Shown piece by piece: positions 26,163-32,876 of a DNA stretch of 35,086 nt (position 1 is the stretch's first letter; each line of letters begins with the position of its first letter). The notes below the pieces were generated by a model. The model ran no database searches, was not told the DNA's origin, and worked only from the letters and a program-made list of their open reading frames with translations. The translations under genes and the position numbers were made by a program. Source of the stretch: Leptolyngbyaceae cyanobacterium T60_A2020_046 (GTDB taxonomy: Bacteria > Cyanobacteriota > Cyanobacteriia > Phormidesmidales > Phormidesmidaceae); assembly GCA_015272155.1 (NCBI GenBank), contig JACYME010000180.1, forward strand, positions 1 through 35,086. The letters run 5' to 3'.

Positions 26163-26750
26163 ATGACCTACACTACACAGGAACTCCTCGAAATCTTGGA
26201 TCGGGAGCTGCGGGCAGCGTGGCGAGGTGAACGGGTGGTGCTGTCCTCCGCCGAACGCCTGGATGATCCGGTGGTGGCCAAGGCGCTGGGCTCTGCCAAA
26301 CTCAGCAAAGTGTTTGCGGTACAAGACTTTCGCGATCAAATTCATCACTATCAGCGGGAACACAACGTTTCAGGGCTCATCTGGCAAACCTGCCGATTTG
26401 GGGGGCGATCTCAGCAGTTTCCAGAACTCCATCCCCAGCTCGCGGCCATTCCCCAAGATAAGGACACCCTGATCGCAGCCAAGGCAGGGGTGATTGCCTT
26501 TTGGCGAGCGGCGATTCCAGGACTGCAACTGTGGCGACCCGGCCCGCCGCCCATCGCGCTGACCCACGAGACCGTCGAAACGCTGATTGCTACGACGGAA
26601 TGGGCAGAGTTGGCCGCCACTCGCGATGAGCTGTACCTGAGTCTATGCTGGGGTAACCCCAAGGAGTGCCATTATGACTGGGCGCGGCCCGAGTCGGGGT
26701 GTGAGCGCATTATTGCCGCGATCGCGGAACCCAGCGCAATCAAGGTATAA
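26163..26750 (+). CDS. Unknown protein next to ccmK3-ccmK4
   Basis: A 195-residue soluble protein that I do not recognise by domain. It begins MTYTTQELLEILDRELRAAW, contains a segment VFAVQDFRDQIHHYQREH and a Trp/Cys-bearing part LIWQTCRFGGR, and ends with WGNPKECHYDWARPESGCERI, in which two cysteines flank a Tyr-Asp-Trp. An earlier in-frame ATG at 26115 would add 16 residues without helix features. The stop is 40 bases before ccmK3 on the same strand, so co-transcription with the shell genes is likely. A carboxysome-related role is inference from position alone. Confidence 0.75.
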   Translation: MTYTTQELLEILDRELRAAWRGERVVLSSAERLDDPVVAKALGSAKLSKVFAVQDFRDQIHHYQREHNVSGLIWQTCRFGGRSQQFPELHPQLAAIPQDKDTLIAAKAGVIAFWRAAIPGLQLWRPGPPPIALTHETVETLIATTEWAELAATRDELYLSLCWGNPKECHYDWARPESGCERIIAAIAEPSAIKV

Positions 26751-26790
26751 TCTAGGGTTGTGAGCACAGCTTTATCACGAGAGCACGCCG

Positions 26791-27105
26791 ATGACAATTG
26801 CGGTAGGGACGATTGAGACACAAGGGTTTCCGGCGGTGTTGGCCGCCGCCGATGCAATGGTCAAGGCGGGCCGTGTCACCCTGTCGAACTATGAGCGGTC
26901 GGAGAGTGGACGCCAGCACGTCTCAGTGCGTGGGCCAGTGGGCGAGGTGCATCGGGCAGTGGAAGCGGGCGTGGCCGCTGCAAATGCCTGCCCCGGCGTG
27001 GCGGAGGTGACCGCCTACGTGGTGATCCCTAACCCCCAAGAAAATGTGGACGCGGTGCTGCCGATTCACTTCATTCCCGCGTCAGAGCCCCATCGCGTGC
27101 TGTAG
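26791..27105 (+). CDS. ccmK3: Carboxysome shell protein CcmK3-like
   Basis: A 104-residue single BMC-domain protein with the family core GFPAVLAAADAMVKAGRVTL at about 12-31. The loop that lines the central pore of the hexamer reads NYERSESGR, unlike the KIGSGR of CcmK1/CcmK2 and the RAGSAR of the next gene. In Synechocystis, CcmK3 and CcmK4 are encoded side by side, CcmK3 has a divergent pore, and it is reported to assemble with CcmK4 into mixed hexamers rather than alone. Gene order, length and pore divergence support CcmK3 here. It lies 40 bases after the unknown gene and 145 before ccmK4. Confidence 0.88.
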   Translation: MTIAVGTIETQGFPAVLAAADAMVKAGRVTLSNYERSESGRQHVSVRGPVGEVHRAVEAGVAAANACPGVAEVTAYVVIPNPQENVDAVLPIHFIPASEPHRVL

Positions 27106-27250
27106 CGATCGCGTTGCTGAATCTGACGACCCATGAAGAATTGACCAGGGACGCTACAGACGATTGTGCCAGGTTTCGGCAGTTGCCACAGGCCCGTACA
27201 ATGAAGGATGGCTTTTTTGTCAAAAACAGGAATTTCTGAGGAGATCGGCA

Positions 27251-27595
27251 ATGCCACAGGCAGTCGGGTCGCTTGAGACCAAAGGATTCCCTCCGGTGTT
27301 GGCCGCCGCGGATGCGATGGTCAAGGCGGGGCGAGTCACGTTGATTGGCTACATTCGGGCCGGGAGTGCGCGGTTCGTGGTCAACATCCGGGGAGATGTG
27401 TCAGAGGTAAAAGCCGCAATGGAAGCTGGGGTCGAAGCGGCCCAAAACTGTCCCGGCGGCGTCCTCGAAACCTGGGTGATTATTCCTCGACCCCATGAAA
27501 ACGTGGTGGCTGTCCTGCCGATTGACTATGACGAGAGTGTGGAGCAGTTCCGTCAGGCGGTTGAACAGCCGCTGTTGCCCCGCGTCAATAACTAA
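27251..27595 (+). CDS. ccmK4: Carboxysome shell protein CcmK4-like
   Basis: A 114-residue BMC-domain shell protein starting MPQAVGSLETKGFPPVLAA, with pore loop YIRAGSARF and the shared WVIIPRPHENVVAVLPIDY strand, which matches CcmK4 of model beta-cyanobacteria as I recall it. The C-terminal tail (EQFRQAVEQPLLPRVNN) is longer than in CcmK1/CcmK2. CcmK4 forms minor hexamers in the shell facets and is thought to tune permeability under changing conditions. The open frame continues 29 codons upstream, but the ATG at 27251 has GAGGAGA nearby as ribosome site and fits the family start. A hairpin with a T-run follows downstream. Confidence 0.94.
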   Translation: MPQAVGSLETKGFPPVLAAADAMVKAGRVTLIGYIRAGSARFVVNIRGDVSEVKAAMEAGVEAAQNCPGGVLETWVIIPRPHENVVAVLPIDYDESVEQFRQAVEQPLLPRVNN

Positions 27596-27673
27596 TCGAA
27601 GGGTTTGACGCCGTCGCGCTGCCGCCCATGCCCAATGGGTTCTCCCATCTTGGCAGCTTCGGCTTCAAGCTTG

Positions 27674-27713
27674 AATCCCCTGCGCTTGTGGTCATGAGCG
27701 TGGGGGATTTTTG
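27674..27713 (+). terminator. Terminator-like hairpin after ccmK4
   Basis: AATCCCC (27674-27680) pairs with GGGGATT (27703-27709), with CGCT/AGCG able to extend the stem across a small internal mismatch, and the right arm runs into five T residues. It is about 80 bases past the ccmK4 stop and overlaps the predicted 3-prime end of the EamA gene on the other strand. Confidence 0.6.
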
Positions 27714-28648
27714 TTGGATGTAGGATGGCCACGGCTCCCAACGCGATCGCAATGCCTCCACCGGATGTCTCCACCGGTGCGCCAATCCGTTTTCTGAGAC
27801 AGCCCGGCAGACCCAGCAGCAGCCAGACTCACTAGGGCGATCGCGGCTCCCATCCGTAGAGTCAGGTGCTCGCCCAATAGCACCAGGCCCACCGCCGAGG
27901 CCACCACGGGCTCCACGCTCATCAACACCCCAAACACCCGCACCGGAATCTGCCGCAGGGCCGACATTTCGATGGAGTAGGGCAGCGCCGAGGCCATCAT
28001 CGCCACGATTGCCCCCAGCAGTAAGACCTTTGGCGAGAGCAGCACCGCCCCGTTTGTCCCAATGCCAAAGGGTAGAATCGCGATCGCGCCCACGGTCATC
28101 GCCATTGCCACCCCCTCACTGCCAGGAAACACCTTGCCCACCCGCGCGGCTAGCAAAATGTAAGCGGCCCAACATCCCCCAGACAGCAGCGCTAGCGTGA
28201 TCCCCAGCAGATTGAGGCTGGCCCCTTGCAGGGGAGTCAGCAGCGTCACCCCAGCGGCGGCCATGACCACCCATAGCACGTCAATACCCCGGCGCGAGTA
28301 GAACAACGCCACCCCCAGCGGGCCGAGAAACTCCAGAGTGACGGCCACCCCAATGGGGATATAGGCGATCGCGCTGTAAAGCAGCACATTCATGAGCCCC
28401 ATTGTCAGGCCGAGGAGTGCCAGCATTCCGTAATTCCGGGGAGCGTGCTGTCGCCAGCGCGGGCGGGCAATGCCCCAAAGCAGCAGGGAACCGAGGCTGA
28501 GGCGCAGGCTGGCAATCCCCAAGGGGGTGACGAGGGTGAACAGCCCCTTGGCGATCGCCGCCCCGGTATGAATGGACACCATCGCCACAAACAGCAGGAC
28601 AATGGGCGATCGCCATCGCGGCGGCGCAGAAGATAACGTAGACGACAC
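27692..28648 (-). CDS. EamA/DMT-family transporter
   Basis: A 318-residue protein with ten hydrophobic helices arranged as two EamA repeats (about 15-135 and 145-285), of the drug/metabolite transporter superfamily and nearest by feel to the RhtA threonine/homoserine exporter group (VEPVVASAVGLVLLGE in the second repeat). Substrate unknown. The GTG at 28648 was chosen because GAGGA stands about seven bases upstream; a TTG at 28681 would add 11 residues. The last 30 or so residues after the final helix (from about KTDWRTGG) are polar, family-unlike and overlap the ccmK4 terminator, so the gene may have lost its original stop or shifted frame. Confidence 0.88.
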   Translation of the reverse strand: MSSTLSSAPPRWRSPIVLLFVAMVSIHTGAAIAKGLFTLVTPLGIASLRLSLGSLLLWGIARPRWRQHAPRNYGMLALLGLTMGLMNVLLYSAIAYIPIGVAVTLEFLGPLGVALFYSRRGIDVLWVVMAAAGVTLLTPLQGASLNLLGITLALLSGGCWAAYILLAARVGKVFPGSEGVAMAMTVGAIAILPFGIGTNGAVLLSPKVLLLGAIVAMMASALPYSIEMSALRQIPVRVFGVLMSVEPVVASAVGLVLLGEHLTLRMGAAIALVSLAAAGSAGLSQKTDWRTGGDIRWRHCDRVGSRGHPTSNKNPPRS

Positions 28649-28824
28649 AATAGATTCCTCGCGTGACTCACCTCCACTCAACTGGCGCGCATCCCATCCG
28701 CCAATGACTTCTAGTGTAAGTTGGGCAGGCGGCTGACAGTCTCCCCAAGATGTTTGGCGGATTGCAGTGGCAATCCTCGGGACACACTCGGCACGGTTCA
28801 GCCAAATGACAGTGTTTTGCGACG

Positions 28825-28971
28825 CTAGCGTACATCAGCCTCGAAAATCCAGGCATGGGGCTCATAGCCCGGATGAGCCCCATCGATAGAACGCCATCCT
28901 GCAACGCCCGATGGAAAATCTTTGTAAACTTGTCTCAAGCATTCAGCGATCGCGTGGGTGCTATTCTTCAT
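28825..28971 (-). CDS. Small hypothetical protein of 48 residues
   Basis: A 48-codon minus-strand frame, MKNSTHAIAECLRQVYKDF then SGVAGWRSIDGAHPGYEPHAW and IFEADVR. The composition is balanced, with a predicted helix followed by a Gly/Trp/His-rich part, and it looks protein-like rather than a shadow of a gene on the other strand, since none covers it. It begins 16 bases from, and is divergent to, the alpha/beta hydrolase gene; an ATG at 28989 would make the two starts overlap. I do not know a family. It could be a truncated remainder of a longer gene. Confidence 0.5.
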   Translation of the reverse strand: MKNSTHAIAECLRQVYKDFPSGVAGWRSIDGAHPGYEPHAWIFEADVR

Positions 28972-28987
28972 GCTCAGGTTTACCCCC

Positions 28988-29902
28988 ATGACCGTCGCGA
29001 CCCGTTTGACCCCAACCGACCATACTTGGCCCTGGCAAGGGTTTCCCATCCGCTACCAAGCCGCTGGCCGCACCGGCGCGCCCCTGCTGCTAATCCACGG
29101 CTTTGGCGCATCCAGCGACCACTGGCGCAAAAATATTCCCGAATTGGCGACAACGAACCGGGTCTACGCGATCGATCTGCTGGGCTTTGGGAAATCCGTC
29201 AAACCCCGACCAAGCTCCGCGATCGCCTACACCTTTGACACCTGGGGCCAGCTCATAGTTGATTTTTGTCGCGACATCATCGGTGAACCCGCCTTCCTCG
29301 TCGGCAACTCCATCGGCTGCGTTGTCGCCATGCAGGCCGCCGTCATTGCCCCCGACCAAGTGCGCGGCATCGCCATGCTCGACTGCTCCCTGCGGCTCTT
29401 GCACGATCGCAAACGCGCTACCCTGCCATGGTATCGTAGCGCTCCCGCCCCCGTTTTACAGCGGTTATTAGGCATTCGCGCCTTTGGTAACTTCTTTTTC
29501 TCGCGGCTGGCACGGCCCCCAGTGATTCGCAAAGTCCTCAGGCAAGCCTACGCCCGCTCTGAGGCGGTGACGGAAGAACTTGTCGAGATTTTGCTCAACC
29601 CGGCGAAGGATCCCGGTGCGGCGGATGTTTTCCTCGCCTTTGTGCGCTATTCCCAGGGGCCACTACCCGAGGATTTGCTGCCCCAGTTGCAGTGCCCCGT
29701 TCTCTTTATCTGGGGTGAGGCGGATCCGTGGGAACCGATCGCCCTAGGTCGGGAATTGGCCGCCTATCCTGCCGTGGAAGATTTTGTGCCGCTGCCCGGT
29801 GTGGGGCACTGCCCCCAAGATGAAGCCCCCGAGCTGGTAAACCCCCTCCTGCGCGACTGGGTTGCTAAACACAGCACCCAGCCCAGCCCTCAAGTGGTCT
29901 AA
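28988..29902 (+). CDS. Alpha/beta hydrolase
   Basis: A 304-residue enzyme of the alpha/beta hydrolase fold. The oxyanion-region motif is HGFG at 37-40, the nucleophile elbow is GNSIG with Ser108, the acid is Asp246 (WGEADPW) and the histidine is His274 (GVGHCPQDE), so the catalytic triad is complete. The segment YAIDLLGFGKSVKP at 60-73 is typical of cyanobacterial and chloroplast-type hydrolases, several of which act on chlorophyll breakdown products or esters, but the substrate is not readable. The ATG at 28988 gives MTVATRL; a GTG at 28958 would add ten residues. Confidence 0.9.
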   Translation: MTVATRLTPTDHTWPWQGFPIRYQAAGRTGAPLLLIHGFGASSDHWRKNIPELATTNRVYAIDLLGFGKSVKPRPSSAIAYTFDTWGQLIVDFCRDIIGEPAFLVGNSIGCVVAMQAAVIAPDQVRGIAMLDCSLRLLHDRKRATLPWYRSAPAPVLQRLLGIRAFGNFFFSRLARPPVIRKVLRQAYARSEAVTEELVEILLNPAKDPGAADVFLAFVRYSQGPLPEDLLPQLQCPVLFIWGEADPWEPIALGRELAAYPAVEDFVPLPGVGHCPQDEAPELVNPLLRDWVAKHSTQPSPQVV

Positions 29903-30091
29903 GTCGAAATTTTGCAGGTTTTCAAGCCCTTAGCTTGGTGCAATGGGTTGAGCGCTGATCTGAGGCATAAAGGCAGGCTGTGATGAATGGGGGCAATGGT
30001 GCAAAATTCTGCATCCTGACATCCCCAAGCTTGAAAAAGTGTGGGACAACTCTGATGAAGTGCTGAGACATTTCATCAAAGGGTGTTTGAC

Positions 30092-31087
30092 ATGGCTGCA
30101 CCGCATCCGCCTGTATGGACGTTGCCCGTTGCAGCAATTTATGGGGCGTTGGGGACAGATTTGCAGGGGCTCTCAGAGGCGGAGGCGACCCACCGCCTAG
30201 AACAATTTGGCCCCAATGAGCTGCCAACGCCTGCCCAGCGTCCCTTTTGGTTGCGATTTACCGATCAGCTCACGCATTTCATGGCGTTGCTGTTGTGGGT
30301 AGCGGGCATTTTGGCGTTTGTGGCGCGCACGCCTGCGCTGGGCTGGGCGATTTGGGCGGTGATTCTCATCAACGCGGTGTTTAGCTTTTGGCAAGAGTTT
30401 CAGGCAGAGCGGGCCCTGGCGGCACTAAAGAACGTGCTGCCGATGCAGGTCAAGGTTTATCGGGAGGGCCGTCTAGGGCAGATTCCGGCGCGAGAGTTGG
30501 TGCGGGGGGATGTGATGCAGCTTGAGGAGGGCGATCGCATTTCTGCGGATGCCCGTTTGGTGTCTGCCGAAGGCTTTGCAGCGGATGTTTTGGTGCTCAC
30601 GGGCGAATCGTTGCCCGTTGCCCGCAGCCCCTACCTGGCGAGAGTGTGAGAGGCGATCGCGATGCGAGCCGGAAAACCCGTCCTGAGATCGGGGGAGCAG
30701 CCCCTCCAAGAGCGCGTGAACCCTGCGGATATTGCCAATTTGGTGCTGGCAGGCAGTACAGTGGCCTCAGGCCGTGCGATCGCCGTGGTCTATGCTACCG
30801 GAGCCCAGACGGAATTTGGGCAAGTGGCGCATCTCACCACGAGCATTAAGCGGGAGCCGAGCACGCTGGAATTGCAGGTGGCGCGCATTGTCCGCATCAT
30901 CACTGCGATCGCGATCACGATGGGGGTGACGGTCTTCCTGCTGAGCTATTTTTTAATTCACATGGCGGTGGCGGAGAGCTTGATTTTCGCGATCGGCATT
31001 CTTGTCGCTAACGTGCCCGAGGGGTTGCTGTCCACCGTGCCCCTGGCGCTGGCCCTCGGATTGGGATCCTCGATTCATCATGGGTAG
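30092..31087 (+). pseudogene. P-type cation ATPase, nonsense-mutated and 3-prime truncated
   Basis: The frame encodes the N-terminal third of a P2-type ATPase: an N-terminal segment ending LEQFGPNELPT, the first two membrane helices, an actuator domain with the dephosphorylation motif TGES (VLVLTGESLPVAR), and after it DIANLVLAGSTVASGR and the membrane motif VANVPEGLL. A TGA at 30647-30649 breaks the frame in the middle, and the same frame resumes afterwards, so this is a point nonsense change rather than a frameshift. The frame then ends at 31087 just before where DKTGT, the phosphorylated aspartate motif, should come. About 600 residues are missing, so no pump can be made. The product would have moved cations such as calcium. 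Confidence 0.9.
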
Positions 31088-31325
31088 ATGGGGCATCGGG
31101 TTGCGGCTGCGGGAAGAGGCCGTTGACCCGATGCGGCCCGTAACCAATTTGGTAACCAACGCGGGGGCAACGTCTCCCTTGGCTAGGGTAAATCCACGAC
31201 TGCGTGGGGTTGGGCGTCACGATCGCCCCCACCCGGATGGCGACTGCCCTCGGTTTTCCGTAGCCACCGATCACCACAGCATTGTGCAAAACGCCACCGC
31301 CAGCGGTAGCCGCAACGGCTTGATT
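31088..31325. other. Relic stretch after the broken ATPase
   Basis: About 240 bases with no supported gene. Frames on both strands are open in places, but none shows a fold I can name. The region may be what remains of the ATPase 3-prime part, a deletion scar, or the damaged 5-prime end of the next gene: one plus-strand frame reads GLGVTIAPTRMATALGFP, like a signal peptide, before a stop. Confidence 0.35.
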
Positions 31326-31712
31326 GTGGACTTCATTCCCTCCCCAGATCCTGCCCCCACCGCTGAGGATGTGGTCTTTCGGTCGGTGGAGTCTGGCAGT
31401 TTGGCGGGGTGGCAGCGGGAGATCGTGCTATTTGCCGATGGGCGACTGCAACACCGCGAAGGCGATACCCTCATTTCAGAAAAACGCCTCTCCGTAGCGC
31501 AAGTCACGGCATTCCAGCAGGTTCTTGAAGATCAGCGTTTCCCGAATCTGCACCGGATGCGCTACATCACCGATGCAGCCTTCGCCGACTACCCAACCGT
31601 GAGCCTCTCGGCGGGGTGGCTCCAAACGGACTATATTGACCTCGCGATCGCCGATGCCCCGCCTGCCCTCCAAGCCGTTGTGGAAGCCTGGGACGCCCTT
31701 ACCCAAGACTGA
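31326..31712 (+). CDS. Hypothetical protein, start uncertain
   Basis: The protein-like part is about 128 residues from a GTG at 31326. It contains VVFRSVESGSLAGWQREIV and LFADGRLQHREGD, then a helix (RLSVAQVTAFQQVLEDQRF) and a C-terminal helix (ALQAVVEAWDALTQD). The pattern of a strand with an SGSLAGW-type turn followed by a DGR strand resembles small secreted inhibitor-like proteins (emfourin-type) and cyanobacterial lipoproteins of similar layout, but I cannot assign a family. The frame is open back to 31002 and an ATG exists at 31131; the upstream codons look non-coding. A lost signal peptide is possible. Confidence 0.55.
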   Translation: MDFIPSPDPAPTAEDVVFRSVESGSLAGWQREIVLFADGRLQHREGDTLISEKRLSVAQVTAFQQVLEDQRFPNLHRMRYITDAAFADYPTVSLSAGWLQTDYIDLAIADAPPALQAVVEAWDALTQD

Positions 31713-31801
31713 GGACTTTGCGCTAGTGGTGGGATTGGGCAGGCAGTTGGGGGGATGGTGGTGTGCCAGTGGGGGCAGCCGCCGCGATCACCCAGCGGAA
31801 A

Positions 31802-32014
31802 TTATGGGGCGTTGCTGCGCTGCCCGATCGCGATCGCCATCCCCGTCAGCACCATCCCCCCGGCGGCACAGAGGCTCAGCACTACACCAACGGGCACCTC
31901 CACCGACTCAAAGGCCAAAAATTTGAGGGAAACTGGAGTGGCATTTTGCACCGAGACGATCGCCATTCCCACCACCCACACCGCCGTAATCCCCGCCAAA
32001 ATCACTTTATCCAT
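31802..32014 (-). CDS. LapA-domain (DUF1049) small membrane protein
   Basis: A 70-residue protein with two hydrophobic helices (about 4-22 and 42-64) joined by QNATPVSLKFLAFESVEVPVGV, the signature of the LapA/DUF1049 family (QNxxPVxLxFL). Family members in other bacteria help assemble lipopolysaccharide or other envelope parts; the role in cyanobacteria is unknown. It is on the opposite strand to its neighbours and stands alone, 193 bases from rplI, from which it is divergent. Confidence 0.82.
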   Translation of the reverse strand: MDKVILAGITAVWVVGMAIVSVQNATPVSLKFLAFESVEVPVGVVLSLCAAGGMVLTGMAIAIGQRSNAP

Positions 32015-32207
32015 TGCCTTAATCCCAGAGAATCATCCCGTTGGTTGCTGGGCGACAACGCGGCCTGTGCCCAAGCTTAGCATCCACTCGCGGGCTCACG
32101 TACCCGTCGCCTTCATCCTAAGAGTAGCGCCAGAAGATACCCACCGGGTCTTGCGATCCATCCATCCGTTTCGGTAGAGTGATAGACCGGGCGTTCAATG
32201 GAAAGTT

Positions 32208-32666
32208 ATGGCTAAGCGTGTTCAAGTCGTATTACAAGAAGGCATTCGTAAACTCGGGCAAGCAGGCGACCTCGTTGAAGTTGCCCCCGGCTATGCTCGC
32301 AACTATCTCTTCCCCCGAGGGTTGGCCGTGCGCACGACCCCCGGCGTGCTCAAGCAAGTCGAGCGTCGCCGCGAAGAACAGCGTCAACGCCTGCTAGAAA
32401 TCAAGCAAGAAGCGGAGTCGATGAAGACTGCGCTGGAAACTATCGGCCTGTTCACGGTGAAGAAGCCCGTCGGCGAAAACGATGCGATCTTTGGCACCGT
32501 GACCTCTGCGGATGTGGCAGAAGTCATTCAAACCAACACGGGCAAAGAAGTGGATCGTCGCGACATTACCCTGCCCGACATCAACAAGCTGGGTGAATAT
32601 CAGGCGACGATCAAGCTCCATGCTGAGGTGACGGCGACTCTCAATCTTCGGGTTGCTGCGGAGTAA
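32208..32666 (+). CDS. rplI: Ribosomal protein L9
   Basis: A 152-residue protein starting [20 protein letters not shown] and continuing [20 protein letters not shown], the N-terminal RNA-binding domain of bacterial L9, followed by the long connecting helix (about 46-75) and the C-terminal domain with [13 protein letters not shown]. Length matches the family. GGAAAG lies just before the ATG. It is followed by a large hairpin and then dnaB, an order common in cyanobacteria. Confidence 0.97.
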   Translation: MAKRVQVVLQEGIRKLGQAGDLVEVAPGYARNYLFPRGLAVRTTPGVLKQVERRREEQRQRLLEIKQEAESMKTALETIGLFTVKKPVGENDAIFGTVTSADVAEVIQTNTGKEVDRRDITLPDINKLGEYQATIKLHAEVTATLNLRVAAE

Positions 32667-32716
32667 TTTCCCGCACCTTTTGCTTCGTCGCTTTCCCGCG
32701 ATCGCCCGCACTTGGC

Positions 32717-32764
32717 AACAGGTTAGGTCAACGGCATCTCACGATGCAGACCTAACCTGTTTTG
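32717..32764 (+). terminator. Nested hairpin between rplI and dnaB
   Basis: AACAGGTTAGGTC (32717-32729) pairs perfectly with GACCTAACCTGTT (32749-32761), and inside the loop GCATC (32734-32738) pairs with GATGC (32743-32747). Four T residues end the right arm. This is a strong intrinsic-terminator-like structure after rplI; because it sits upstream of dnaB it could also attenuate read-through. Confidence 0.8.
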
Positions 32765-32876
32765 CTGTATCTAGTCATGCTCAAGTCACGATGCATTACA
32801 CGACGGCCTCGCCCCGTGCGCCTCGCCCCACCCATCGTCTACGGTAGGGAGAGCCTCCGGCCTTTAGGAACGTTCG

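Noticed and set aside
29908-30037. AATTTTGCA/TGCAAAATT and TTTTCAAGC/GCTTGAAAA inverted pairs upstream of the ATPase relic
   Set aside because: The pairs are interleaved rather than nested, short and AT-rich, so a stable structure is doubtful.
31008-31289. A 93-codon minus-strand frame starting MHNAVVIGGYGKPRAVAIRVG
   Set aside because: It looks protein-like at the start but becomes Pro/Arg-rich and overlaps the end of the ATPase relic; no family could be named.
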